Shown here: positions 42,767 to 53,049 of the stretch, one piece after another | How positions within the stretch are numbered: the stretch's first letter is position 1 | Layout: each line of letters begins with the position of its first letter | Assembly (NCBI GenBank): GCA_043228905.1 | Contig: JBHGNT010000008.1 | Coordinates: forward strand, 21,266,001 to 21,330,000 | Reading direction: 5' to 3' | Source of the DNA: Azolla caroliniana | Lineage: Eukaryota > Polypodiophyta | DNA: 64,000 nucleotides | Notes under the pieces: generated by a model | Databases searched by the model: none | What the model was told of the DNA's origin: nothing | Seen by the model: the letters and a program-made list of their open reading frames with translations, nothing else | Translations under genes and position numbers: made by a program

Positions 42767-43951
42767 CTACACCCACTTATTTCGGAGTGTCCGCTTTCCT
42801 TTCGGCAACTCCACCAATTTGTACATATGGTTCTTATGCAGGGAATCCATCTCATCCTGCATGGCACTTAACCATTTTCTGATGTGGGTGTCATCCTTTG
42901 CTTCTTCGAAGCTTTCCGGCTCTCCCTCATCGGTCAGCCGCACATGCTCTGAATCCGGAAATCTTCGGGGGGCCCTTCTCTCTCTGAGAGGATATCTCCG
43001 TCTTTGGCCTTTGGCAACCGGCTCCACTATTTGATCTTCATCCAAATCCGATTCGGGGTCTTGGCCAATTCCGGTTTCAGCTTCCTCTACTTCTTCTTCT
43101 GCCGGTTCGGTATCCTCACCGTAAATGGCTGGTTCCTCGAGTGCTAACCGGTCTCTTGCCGGTTGTGTCTGCTCATCGTAGAATCGATCCTTACTAGTCG
43201 ACTCGGAGTTCATTATCTTCTTCTCCGACTCCCATTTGGTGAGCGTCTTGTCCTCCATGAATCTTTCTAGCGTGTCTTCGTCCAAGAGTACTGAGGGTGA
43301 TTTGTTTGTCACATATGTCGTCGTCGACAGTGCCTCAACCCAAAACTTCTTGGGTAGTTTTGCGTGCGCCAGCATACTCCGGACCCTCTCCATTATGGTT
43401 CGGTTCATCCTCTCAGCCAACCCATTTAGTTCCGGCGTCTTCGGCACGGTAAATTCGAGCTGGATTCCCTTCGAGCGACAGTACTCCTCGAACTGCCCCC
43501 GGTATTCACCTCCGTTATCTGCTCGAACCGCCTTCAGCTTCTGACCGGTTTCTCTTTCCACTCTCACGTGGAGCTCTTTGGAGACGGATAACACATGATC
43601 CTTCGTCTTCAACGGTCTGGCCCACAGCTTCCGGCTATGGTCATCTATAAACATCACGAAGTATTGCGATCCTGCATGTGACTTCGTGTCCACTTGACAC
43701 ACATCAGTATGCACCAACTCCAGTGGTGCATTACGTCTCATCGGTGGCCCTAGTCGGAAGGAGGACCGGTTTTGCTTACCGGCCAGACAATCAGTGCACT
43801 TCTCCAAGTGCACGTTCTTCACTGGAATGAGGTTGTGGTCTGCAAGCCTCTTCATCCCCTTCTCACTCATGTGACACAACCTTTTGTGCCACAGCTCACC
43901 GATAGTGTCGGATGCCACGTTCACTTCCTCTGGACATAATCGGGCATTCAT
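42767..43951 (-). pseudogene. Copia-B3 integrase with internal deletion
   Basis: A 394-codon open frame: HHCC (LWHKRLCHMSEKGMKRLADH, EKCTDCLAGKQNRSSF), core (VHTDVCQVD, RADNGGEYRGQFEEYC, NGLAERMNRTIMER), linker, and the first RT residues (TRKWLSAMQDEMDSLHKNHM-like). After SVLLDEDTLERF it jumps to MEDKTLTKWESEKK. The host copy has about 85-90 extra residues there (40640-40749 plus 46038-46145), so the integrase C-terminus is deleted in frame. Confidence 0.9.
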
Positions 43952-43954
43952 CAG

Positions 43955-44335
43955 CTACAGCGTGTTTACCTTCCGGGCCCGAGCCACAATCAGGCTCCCT
44001 TTGCTGAACTTCATAACACCGTTCCAGATGCTACCCATGTAGCCTTCATCATCTAGCCGATCGGCTGATATCAGATTCAGACGAACCTTCGGAACATGTC
44101 GTACATCCTTCAACAACAGCTTGCATCCGGTTGCTGTTGTCAGCCACACGTCTCCTATGCCGACAATTCGGCATGTACCTTCATTCCCCATCCGGACACA
44201 GCCGTGATCACCGTCTGCGTAGGATGAGAAGCATTTCTGGTCTGGGGTAAGGTGGAACGACGCTCCGGAGTCGACCACCCAGGTCATCTCGTCGCCGGCA
44301 AGTTTTATCTCACTCTCCTCGGTGATGAGCATCAA
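43955..44335 (-). pseudogene. Copia-B3 protease with intact DSGA
   Basis: A 126-codon frame with WVVDSGASFHLTPDQKCFSS (catalytic DSG intact), EGTCRIVGIGDVWLTTATGC and NLISADRLDDEGYMG. It is separated from integrase by a single stop at 43952-43954 and from gag by a frameshift near 44335. Confidence 0.88.
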
Positions 44336-44449
44336 CTCTTCTTCACTTGCCGTGATTGCCGTTGTTCCCTTCCGGTCCGTTCCCCTCTGGTCTTTACCGT
44401 TCCGGTCCAGTGTCTGCTTCGAATCGGTACCGTCAGTTTCCTTGTCTTT

Positions 44450-45196
44450 TCGGAAGTGCCGACAGTGCTTCTAGAAGTGTCCCGGCTTGCCGCAATAGAA
44501 GCAAGTAGGCCTCCCCCTTGACTTTGACCGTGTCCCCGACTTTTCCCGGTTCTGGGGACTCCGGTTCCTTTGTCTTCCGCGTTCCAATTCTGTAAGGAGC
44601 GCTTTGTAGTCGGAGCTCGTATCCTTATCTTTCCGACGCGCCTCCTCATCTAGCAAGCTCGACTTCACTCTTGCTAGGGATAACCGTTTTCCTTCCGGCC
44701 CGGCGTTGCCCAAGGTGACAACCAACGTCTCCCAGCTATTTGGGAGGGAACCAAGTAGGAGTAGTGCTAGTACCTCATCGGCGAGAGGTACTTCCAATGA
44801 TGTTGCCTAGTGGATCAGCCCCTGGAAGGAATTCATGTGCTTCGCCATGCTGGAGCCATCTTGGTACCAGAGTCTTACTAGCTTCCGAAATACCGAAACC
44901 TGATTGACAACATTTTTGTTTTGAAACATAATGCCAATCTTCTCCCAGAGCTCATGAGCCTTGCTCTCTTCATTGAAGTTGTTGTTTAGACTCATGTCGA
45001 TGAAGCACCGTATGTAAGACTTTGTCTTCATGTGCATCACCTCCCATATCGTGGCGTCGATTTTGGCCGGTCTCTTGTCCCCGAAGTGAACCGGCAACCA
45101 AAGATCTTTAACCACGAGCATGTACCTCATCTTCAACTTCCACACTGAATTGTTGGAGCCGGTGAGCTTGAACATGCCGCCCAACGATTCGTCCAT
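44450..45196 (-). pseudogene. gag: Copia-B3 gag
   Basis: From 45196 MDESLGGMFKLTGSNNSVWK to a stop at 44804-44806, then 44797-44471 with RNRSPQNREKSGTRSKSRGR and the knuckle start CFYCGKPGHF followed by a stop (usual residues Q-K-x-C). Nearly collinear with the host gag. Confidence 0.87.
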
Positions 45197-45211
45197 TTTC
45201 TGTGTCGTTTC

Positions 45212-45223
45212 GCTCTGATACCA
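45212..45223 (-). other. Copia-B3 primer-binding site
   Basis: GCTCTGATACCA on the plus strand is TGGTATCAGAGC on the minus strand, three bases after the end of the 5' LTR, identical to the host site. Confidence 0.92.
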
Positions 45224-45226
45224 CTT

Positions 45227-46037
45227 TGACAGGAACTACACGCTCCGATGAACACCGCTCGGCCACAACCGAGCTGAGAATCAAACACAGAAAAGGGGAA
45301 TGAAAGACACGACACAAAGGAGAGAAGAGTACACACGATGTTTAACGTGGAAAACCTTGAGAGGGAAAAACCACGGGAGTCCACAAACTCCAAACTATCA
45401 TTATATCACAATGATTACAACAATGATCTCACAAAGGCAACGACCTCGCGCTCTCGATCTTCGCCACAGGCGGCGGTTACAACAAAGGCAACAACCTCTT
45501 CCTCTCTCTCTCTCTCTCTGTACACTATTACGCGCTCTCTAGTCTTGCGCCAACAAGAATGATGACAACCACTTTACTAAGTTTGCCCTAAGTCATATTT
45601 ATACTAATATGACTTTTCGGCTATTTACAAATATAGCCCCGATAGACTCTTAGAAAACATGTTTACGAATATGTCCCTTCATCCGGTGAGCACTTCTCAC
45701 CAGGCCTTCACCATCCGGCTCTTGCAGGGTACTCCTCATCCGGTTCTCACCGGACCTTCACAATCCGGCTCTTGCCAGGGACTCCTCATCCGGTTCTCAC
45801 CGGGCCTTCACCATCTGGCTCTTGCCGGGTACTCCAAATCCGGTTCTCACCGGGTCTTCCGTTGTCGGGTACTCCACATCCGGTTCTCACCGGGTCTTCC
45901 GTTGCCGGATACTCGTCATCCGGTTCTCACTGAGTCTTCCGTTGCCGTGTACTCCACATCCAATTTCAATCGAGGCCGAGTTTGCTCATCAGTACTATTC
46001 TTCTCACTTCCCATCCGGAGGGACCTGTTTCCTAACA
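45227..46037 (-). repeat. Copia-B3 5' LTR with expanded U3 repeats
   Basis: Plus-strand ends TGACAGGAACTACACGCTCC and GGGACCTGTTTCCTAACA. The U3 part (about 45680-45960) has roughly seven units of a 38-40-bp repeat (TCATCCGGTTCTCACCGGGT, CTTCCGTTGCCGGGTACTCC). TATTTATA at 45596-45603 is the TATA box in minus orientation. Confidence 0.93.
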
Positions 46038-46621
46038 AGACCCGGCCATGCATATTCCTCGAATACAGTGATAATGAGTTCGGCTACCGAGTGTGGGATC
46101 CGGTTGACAAGAAGGTATTCCAGAGTCGAGATATTATCCTCATGGAGGACAAGACGCTCGCCGACTGGGAGTCGGAGAAGAAGATAATGAACTCCAAGTC
46201 CACTGGTAAGAATCGATTCTATGATGAGCAGACCCAACCGGCAAGAGACCGGTTAGCACTCGATGAACCGGCCGGTGACGGTAAAGAGACAAGACAGGCC
46301 GAAGAAGAAAGAATAGGTGAAACCGGAACCGACGAAGATCCCGAATCAGATTCGGATGACAAACAAATAGAGGAGCCGGTTGCCGAAAGCCAAAGATGGA
46401 GATATCCTCTCAGAGAGAGAAGGCCCCCCCCAAAGATTTCCAGATGCAGAGCATGTGTTGCTAACCGATGAGGGGGAGCCAGAAAGCTTCGAGGAAGCTA
46501 AAAGTGATGCCCATAGCCGCAAATGGTTAAGTGCCATGCAGGATGAGATGGATTGCCTACATGAGAACCATACGTACGAATTGGTGGAGTTGTCAAAAGG
46601 AAAGCGGGCACTCCCAAACAA
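46038..46621 (+). pseudogene. Copia-B host integrase C-terminus and linker to RT
   Basis: RPCIFLEYSDNEFGYRVWDP resumes the frame interrupted at 40749. It continues with VDKKVFQSRDIILMEDKTLA, an acidic linker and, after a one-base slip in a run of C near 46423-46430 (GCCCCCCCCAAAG), with DAEHVLLTDEGEPESFEEAK. The homopolymer probably caused the frameshift. Confidence 0.87.
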
Positions 46622-47520
46622 GTGGGTGTACAAGTTGAAACCGGCAGATGCCGGCAATCCCCGAGATACAAAGCCAAGATCGTGGTGAAGGGGTTCCAGC
46701 AGAAGAAGGGCGTGGACTTCGACGAGATATTTGCTCCGGTAGTAAAGATGACCTCCATCCGGACGGTGCTGAGTATAGCGGCAAGCATGAACCTCGAGGT
46801 AAAGCAGCTGGACGTGAAGATGACATTCCTTCACGGTGACCTCAAAGAGGAAATCTACATGCAACAACCGGAAGGATTCATGGAGAAAAGGAAGGAGCAC
46901 CTGGTTTGCCGGTTGAAGAAGAGCCTGTACGGACTGAAGCAGGCTCCCTGACAATGGTACCGGAAGTTCGACTCCTTCATGACCGATCAAGGGTGCCACA
47001 AGACTCATGCCGATCACTGCGTGTTTGTGAAGAAGTTCGAAGGAGGCGACTTCCCGATACTCCTTCTGTACGTGGACGACATGTTGATCGTCGGAAGGGA
47101 CCAAGCCAAAATACGGATGCTGAAGAAGGCTCTCAACCGAACTTTCGCAATGAAAGACTTGGGTCCGGCAAGACAGATGCTGGGGATGCACATCATCCGG
47201 GATCGGTCAAAGAAGCAATTGTGGTTGTCACAGGAGAAATACGTGACAAAGGTGCTTCAGCAGTTCAACATGTTAAAAGCAAAACTAGTCGGATCGACAC
47301 TCCCGGCAAACTGCAACCTATCCGGTAAGCAAAGCCTGAAGACGAAAGCTGAGAAGGCTGATATGATGAAGGTTCCATATGCCTCTGCCGTCGGGAGCTT
47401 GATGTACGCAATGGTGTGTACTCGGCCAGATATTGGATACGCAGTTGGAGTGGTGAGCCAGTTTATGAGCAATTCAGGCAAGGAGCACTAGAATGCGGTC
47501 AAATGGATACTCCGGTACCT
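46622..47520 (+). pseudogene. Copia-B host reverse transcriptase with intact YVDD
   Basis: VDFDEIFAPVVKMTSIRTVL, LDVKMTFLHGDLKEEIYMQQ and [11 protein letters not shown] end at a TGA at 46949-46951 (Trp in other elements). The frame resumes at 46979 with CVFVKKFEGGDFPILLLYVD and DMLIVGRDQ, through YASAVGSLMYAMVCTRPDIG, to a TAG near 47489. A one-base deletion near 46660 also occurs. Confidence 0.9.
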
Positions 47521-47890
47521 GAAGGGCACTTCGAATATGTGTCTCTGATTCGGCTCTAGTAAACCTCAACTTGACAGTTTTACCGATTCGGACATGTCAG
47601 CTGATGTGGATACCAACCGGTCTACATCCAAGTATGTAATGACATATGCTGGGGGAATTGTTTCGTGGCAGTCGAGGTTGCAGAAGACGGTTGCTTTGTC
47701 AGCCATGGAGGCGGAGTACATGGTGGCTGTGGAAGCCGGAAAGGAAATATTATGGATGAAGGACTTCATCGGAGAGCTCGGTATCCGGCAAGATGAATAT
47801 CGGTTCTATTGCGACAGTCAAAGTGCCATCCACCTTGCTAAGAACGCAACGCACCATTCCAGGACGAAGCACATCCAGCGTAGGTATTGA
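47521..47890 (+). pseudogene. Copia-B host RNase H
   Basis: SDMSADVDTNRSTSKYVMTY, LSAMEAEYMVAVEAGKEILW, RFYCDSQSAIHLAKNATHHS and RTKHIQRRY keep the acidic motifs, ending at the stop next to the purine tract AAGGGGGAGTT. The Gly of the STSGY motif is Lys. Confidence 0.88.
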
Positions 47891-47961
47891 AGGGGGAGTT
47901 TGTTAGGAAACAGGTCCCTCCGGATTGAAGGGGGAGTTTGTTAGGAAACAGGTCCCTCCGG
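47886..47961 (+). repeat. 38-bp direct duplication of purine tract plus LTR start
   Basis: ATTGAAGGGGGAGTTTGTTA and the following 18 bp (to CCCTCCGG) occur twice in tandem, 47886-47923 and 47924-47961. The duplication spans the purine tract/LTR border. Confidence 0.93.
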
Positions 47962-48246
47962 ATGGGAAGTGAGAAGAACAGTGTTGATGAGCAAACTCGA
48001 TCGAGGCTGAATCCGGATGTGGAGTACCCGGCAACGGAAGACCCAGTGAGAACCGGATGACGAGTACCCGACAAGGAATACCCAGTGAGAACCGGATGTT
48101 GCAGGCCCGGTGAGAACCTCTTATCAGATGGAAGGGACATATATGTAAATATGTTCCAGAGAGCCCATTGGGGCTATATTTGTAAATAGCCCGAAAGTCA
48201 TATTAGTATAAATATAACCTAGGGCAAACTTAATAGTGATGATGAT
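47939..48246 (+). repeat. Copia-B host 3' LTR, truncated
   Basis: Matches the first 308 bp of the 5' LTR (37243 onward) up to TAATAGTGATGATGAT, then passes directly into Unit C tandem repeats. The last ~340 bp (rest of R/U5) are deleted. Confidence 0.9.
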
Positions 48247-48746
48247 GAGTGAACTCCGTCAAATCGAAAAGTGGTAGCAATCGAGGACCGAACAGTAGCA
48301 ACAACTAAGTGTAGAATGATGGGAATGGAGGAGTGAACTCCGTCAGATCGAACAGTGGCAGATGATGCTTGGAACGCACAATGACGGCAACTTAGAGTAC
48401 AATGGCGGTAGTGGAGAAGGAGTGAACTCCCTCAGATCGAAAAGTAGCAACAATACATGATCGAACAGTAGCCGCAACTAAGTGTAGAATGATGGCAATG
48501 GATGAGTGAACTCCGTCAAATCGAAAAGTGGCAGCAATCCAGGACCGAATAGTAGCAACAACTGAGTGTAGAATGATGGCAATGGAGGAGTGAACTCTGT
48601 CAGATCGAACAGTGGCAGATGATGCTTGGAACACATAGTGACGACAACTGAGAGTAGAATGGCGGCAGTGGAGAAGGAGTTAACTTTGTCAGATCGAAAA
48701 GTGGTAGCAATATACGACCTTCACAGTTGCAGCAACTAAGGGTAGA
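48247..48746. repeat. Unit C tandem-repeat region, second copy, part 1
   Basis: Repeats of about 80-105 bp with GGAGTGAACTCCGTCAGATC, AACAGTGGCAGATGATGCTT and GTGTAGAATGATGGCAATGG. They are reverse-complement relatives of the array at 21345-22200. The region ends at the hAT-like insertion. Confidence 0.85.
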
Positions 48747-49571
48747 GCATGGTTGTTTACGTACCTGTATTTAACGTTTAAATACGTATAATACCTCATC
48801 ATTTGTATAGTACGTACTATACCTCAATGTTGTTCAATCAAATATCATGTACATTTGTCCAATACAGTATTTAACGTATTTATAAAAAAACAGGTATAAT
48901 ACGTATTTATAAAGAAAATGTAAGTAAAACCCTAAGAAAAAGGAAAAGGAAAAAAAGATTTTAGTGAAAAAGAAGCCAAAGGAAGGAAGAAAGAAGAATA
49001 GAAGAGACGACGATGAAGAAGATGAAGAAGAAGAAGAAGAGAGAGAGAAAAGAAGACATAAACATGTCCTGAGTGTGATAATCGCAAAAGATAGAAGAAA
49101 AAGAAGAAGAAGAAGAAAACGAAAAAAAGAGAAACCTATCATGAGTGCGATAATCGTAGATGATTCCTCAATCTATGCAGGCATAATTTTAAATAATTAC
49201 AATTTGAAATAGAATATCATGATACACACACTGATTTATAGAATACAGGAATGTCGACATCCATATTACTACAAGTATTTTAGGATGTGAAATGTTCAAA
49301 TGTCTTATATGCATTTTAGGATGTAGAGCTATATTGTACATCACAAAATTGTCTAAACATAGATGTTTTTTACAATATTATAGATATTTTTTAGAAAGGT
49401 AAATAATTTTCAAATTCTAGAAGTATTTAACGTACTATACGTAAAATACGTATTTTATAAGTATTTAACATATTAAGAAAATGTATTTAACTTATTTTTA
49501 AATTGGGAGGTACTATACGGGTATTAATACGTTAAATACGTATGGTATCCATACCGTACCTAACAACCTTG
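48747..49571. mobile_element. hAT-like non-autonomous element (825 bp)
   Basis: Imperfect terminal inverted repeats CATGGTTGTTTACGTACC and (right, reverse complement) CAAGGTTGTTAGGTACGG, flanked by GGGTAGAG and ATGTAGAG (8-bp TSD, six matches). Subterminal runs of ATTTAACGTATTTAA/AATACGTATA type occur at both ends. The middle is a purine-rich GAAGAAGA tract. No transposase frame. hAT elements make 8-bp TSDs, hence the assignment. Confidence 0.55.
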
Positions 49572-49847
49572 ATGTAGAGTGGCGGCAACGGAGGAGTGAA
49601 CTTGGCAGATAATGCTTGGATTGAACAGTGGTGGCAACTGAGTGTAGAATGGTGGCAATGGAGGAATGAACTCCGTCGGATCGAATAGTGGCATATGATA
49701 CTTGGACCACACAGTGTCGTTAACAGAGTGTAGAATGGTAGCAATGGAGGAGTGGACTCAATAGGGTTTACCAACAGTGGTAGTAATCTAAGCCAGAATA
49801 CTCAACCATAGATGGCCCACATGATGTGGCAAAGGATCATGCATAAG
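49572..49847. repeat. Unit C tandem-repeat region, second copy, part 2, and Gypsy target
   Basis: The repeat resumes (GTAGAGTGGCGGCAACGGAG) and grades into unique sequence CCACATGATGTGGCAAAGGA, ending in ATAAG, the left TSD of the Gypsy element. It is the reverse complement of 21270-21360. Confidence 0.85.
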
Positions 49848-50316
49848 TGTTACCGGTTAGGAACACGGTCTACGGTCAGTCCTTCGACCTAGACCTCAAA
49901 GTGACTGTGTGACAACGAATGGTAGCATCTGTGCGTAATACTTAGTGGGATACCTCCCATAACCTAGCAGGGTATAAGGGAGACAGCTACAACCGAGCTC
50001 CTTAGACAGTGGGCTAGCACACACACTGTTACTCACACCTACTCTCTTACAACTGTGCTACGCCACCAAGGATTACAGACACACAGTAGATTAACCACAG
50101 ATACGCACAGATATCAGAGAAGATAGGACTCTATTGAGATACGCCTTTTACATTCAAAATTACACGCTACCTCGATCAGAGGTTTTCTGCCCTTTATATA
50201 TGCAGGGTCTATTAGCCGTTTACGCTTCCCGCGTGAACCGTTTACATGCGTTACAATATTACTCTATTCCATATTACTGCGCTCTTGTCTATCGGTTACT
50301 ATTCCGATGGACAACA
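49848..50316 (-). repeat. Gypsy-1 3' LTR
   Basis: TGTTACCGGTTAGGAACACG to TCCGATGGACAACA (plus-strand view). Shares all but a handful of positions with 58684-59150. CTTTATATA at 50193-50201 is the TATA box in minus orientation. Confidence 0.95.
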
Positions 50317-50599
50317 CCTGGCACGCCTGTGGGACAGTGCTATGGCACATCGGACCCACCCCTTTAATCTTCCTCCAAAATGACCCTGATGTTTGTTTCT
50401 GCTACGGTGTCCATATCCGAGGACGGCGTAGGGCCCGTAGGCGCGTCGTTGTGTGCTTCCTCTGCTTGGTCGGGAGGTCTTCCCATGGTGTCGTTGTTGT
50501 CCTATGTGGGCGGTCCGGGTTCTATTGGCTCTTCTTGGGCTATTGGGGTTGGTTCAGCCGTCCGCGGGCTTGCGATAGGTTGCAGCTCTGTTTCATCCG
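50317..50599 (-). other. Gypsy-1 segment between extra ORF and 3' LTR
   Basis: Contains a purine-rich tract on the minus strand (GGAGGAAGATTAAAGGGGTGGG, at about 50355-50376), a candidate polypurine tract although about 40 bp from the LTR. Long plus-strand frames here are antisense shadows. Confidence 0.45.
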
Positions 50600-51877
50600 T
50601 CACTTCCTCCATGATGTCGGTCGTCGTTGTATGCTCTGGAGAGTGGGGTTGCGGTTCCTCTTGGTCCGGAACGTCCTCCTGATGTCGGTCGTAAGCGTAT
50701 GCTCTGGTGGGTGGGGTTCCTCTTGGTCGGTGGTTTCGTTGTCTGGTATTGTGGGGGACTCCGCTCGTCGTTCTGTGCTGTTTACCGTAGTGGTAATTTC
50801 TGGTGACATGGCTTGAGGTTCCTCTTGTTCGGCAATATCCAGAAATGGTATTGCGATGGATTCCTCATTTGTTCGCGTGTTGCCGGCTTGCGTGATCTAG
50901 TGAAACAAGTCCTCCTGACTTTCGGCAAAATCCTCTAGTAGCCTCGCGAGTTCCTCGGAATGTTGGTCCGCTAGCGTGCGATAGTCCTGTGCTAGGTCCT
51001 CGCGTACTGCCGCAATGCTTTCCTCATTGAGTTTGTAGAACCCTCGGCCGTCTTTCCTTCGGTTCTCCCAGTCCGCTCGATACGTATGCAATTCCGCCGC
51101 TTGTGCAGCCCACGCCATCCATCCTTTGTCTAGCGCTGATTTTAACCTCTCCCGATTCGTTTGCAAAAGGATGTGCACGTTGTTTGTTATGGCTTGGCAA
51201 CGGTTGTGTGCTTCTTCTACAGATTTCTTGAGGTTTGCAATTTCTTGTTGACTAACCACAGCCACTTCCTCATAAGTGCTCCTCATTCCTGCCCAAAGCT
51301 GGGATTCCTTTGAATGTAGTCCTTCCAGTTTTCGCATTTCATTGTTCAGGAATATTTCTAGCTGATGCCTTCTCTCATGTTCTCCCACCAGCTACTCGTC
51401 GAACCATGCTTTCTTCTTCTCCAATAAGGCCCGGAGTCCCACAATTGCCGCTTCCGATTTTTTCACTTCCTCCCGTAATTGGGCATTTTCTTCTTTTGTC
51501 CGAGTGTGTTGTGTTCTCTCCGCTGCGAGTTTCTCTTCAAGGGTCTTCATTGCCTTTCGGCAGTTGGCCCGGATGTCCTTTTCTCTGTCCAAGGACTGGC
51601 GAAGTTCGGCGCGGAGACGGTCAATCTCTGATTCCGCTAGTTGCACGGCCCGTTTCGCTTTCGAGGCAATGGCGGTCTGAGCTTCAATTTCTTCCCTCTG
51701 GGCTTCTACGGCGTTGGTTATTCGTGTAGCTGCCTGTTGCGCCGTAATCGCGTTATTTTCCAACTCCGTGATGGGTTCATTGGCCTTTTGTAGATCAGTT
51801 TGGGTTAGTTTAACCTTTTTCCAGACATTTTTATTTTTAATCGCCATATCCTTGGCGCCCGTACTGACCTTTGCCAA
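50600..51877 (-). pseudogene. Gypsy-1 extra ORF, C-terminal coiled-coil part
   Basis: One reading frame of 426 codons broken only by two TAG codons (51389-51391 and 50894-50896). It starts MAKVSTGAKDMAIKNKNVWK and has long heptad-patterned helices (EAQTAIASKAKRAVQLAESE, LRQSLDREKDIRANCRKAMK, EENAQLREEVKKSEAAIVGL; later LARLLEDFAESQEDLF), then a Pro/Thr-rich tail ending RRTFRTKRNRNP. No signal peptide or membrane segment, so not envelope-like. Function unknown; position after integrase matches extra ORFs of some plant Gypsy lineages. Confidence 0.7.
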
Positions 51878-52149
51878 GGGCCGCGTTTGAGAAGGGTAGT
51901 TCCATCCCTATTCAGCGTATACTGACGTTCCTCTGCCTGTCGACTCTGGCTAACTGATCCTTATCGTCGCTTTCCGCCGTTTGTGTTAACGCGCGCTCGA
52001 TCATTTGGCGCTCTGCGTGCTCCTCGGCCATTTGTTGTGAGACTTTTATCTATTGCGTTGCCAAGAATTCCATGAGTTCAAAAGTGGTTCCGAACTGTAA
52101 TAGTGCGCCAAACTCATGGGCCGTGTCCGGAATGTCCGAAATGTCCGGA

Positions 52150-53042
52150 TACATCAGGACCTCGCTTTCTGCCGTCAATATGGCTTTCCCCCGTTGTGAC
52201 TAGGCTGTAATGATTGGTCGTGGTTCCCGGATTACTTCGAAGGTGGTGTTGGGTTCCGTAGCTACAGAGTTGTCATCCACGGTCATTGTCTCCGTGGCCA
52301 CGAGTGTGTCTTTAACTAACCCTCGCCCATCTTTCCTGTCCAGTCTCCGCCGCTTCTGGCTCCTGTGCCGCTTCCTCGGTGCGCTCCGCTTGCCCTTCCT
52401 GTGTTGTTCGCGTGTTCGGCTGGGCGGGTTGGGGTTCATCCTCCCACTTTGTGGTGGCTAACTCTACTAACCTTCGCTTCGCAGATCGAGGCGGCAGTGT
52501 GGGTTTGCTGGGCAGCGGTGCCGGCAGACCTCGGGATGGGAATACTATCGTCAGGTACTGTTGTATGATAGGCCTGAGCTTTTTGCCTCCTTGATACAGG
52601 TGCAAGCCTTCCCTTAACACCGGCCCCGTAATGACCCCCCAATCGACCGTACACCCTTCAAAGGTATCAATGATGATACCTGCCTTCTGCTTGGGCATCC
52701 CATATGCGTTTACATGTACGCATCTGATCTCCAACAGGAACTTGGTGATTTCGCTGAAAAAGGGATCTGGGATCTCCTTCGTTCTATATGCCTTGGCGGA
52801 TGACGAATATGGACCGAAATATCTCTGCAAGGATTCCATAGGAGGGATTTCGAAATGCCTTTCACCCAGTGATGACAGGTCCAACTTTTTCCCGATGGAT
52901 GAGTTGGTGACCGTGTCGATGTTGAGCTTTCTAGCGATGTCCAGTGCGTCAGGGTGTGGAGGTTCCTCAACGACCTTGATGTACCCATCCAAGCGTTTCT
53001 CCACGAGCCATCAACGCAAGGCGGTAGAGATGGATATCGGCA
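52150..53042 (-). pseudogene. Gypsy-1 extra ORF, N-terminal part
   Basis: Frame from about 53042 (MPISISTALR) across one stop to MEKRLDGYIKVVEEPPHPDA, then a globular-looking segment (IPPMESLQRYFGPYSSSAKA, PFFSEITKFLLEIRCVHVNA, GMPKQKAGIIIDTFEGCTVD, WGVITGPVLREGLHLYQGGK) and a Pro/Glu-rich tail. A frameshift near 52430 leads to an acidic stretch ending near 52200. I do not recognise a family; the globular part resembles the plant mobile-domain-like proteins carried by some Gypsy elements only in general layout. Confidence 0.55.
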
Positions 53043-53049
53043 TAGTGGG

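Larger units (their letters stand above)
40750..46037 (-). mobile_element. Copia-B3, nearly complete inverted Copia-B family element with TSD
   Basis: Two LTRs (45227-46037 as 5', 40750-41340 as 3'), primer-binding site, gag to RNase H and purine tract on the minus strand. Flanks are AGACT (40745-40749) and AGACC (46038-46042), a 5-bp TSD with one change. It is inserted in the integrase region of its own family member. Confidence 0.95.
37243..48246 (+). mobile_element. Copia-B host element containing two later insertions of its own family
   Basis: 5' LTR, primer-binding site, gag, protease, integrase, RT, RNase H and truncated 3' LTR in plus orientation. Without the inserts (39195-39978 with its TSD, and 40750-46037 with its TSD) the element is about 4.9 kb. 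It lies in the 83-bp-type repeat region of the second Unit C copy. Stops near 38384, 40284, 40640, 46951 and 47490 make it inactive. Confidence 0.93.

Noticed and set aside
48964-49212. Lys/Glu/Arg-rich 82-codon frame
   Set aside because: It is a simple GAAGAAGA tract inside the hAT-like element; low-complexity translation without homology.
50307-50816. 169-codon plus-strand frame
   Set aside because: Antisense of the Gypsy-1 extra ORF and LTR; Cys/Val/Arg-biased composition typical of a shadow frame.
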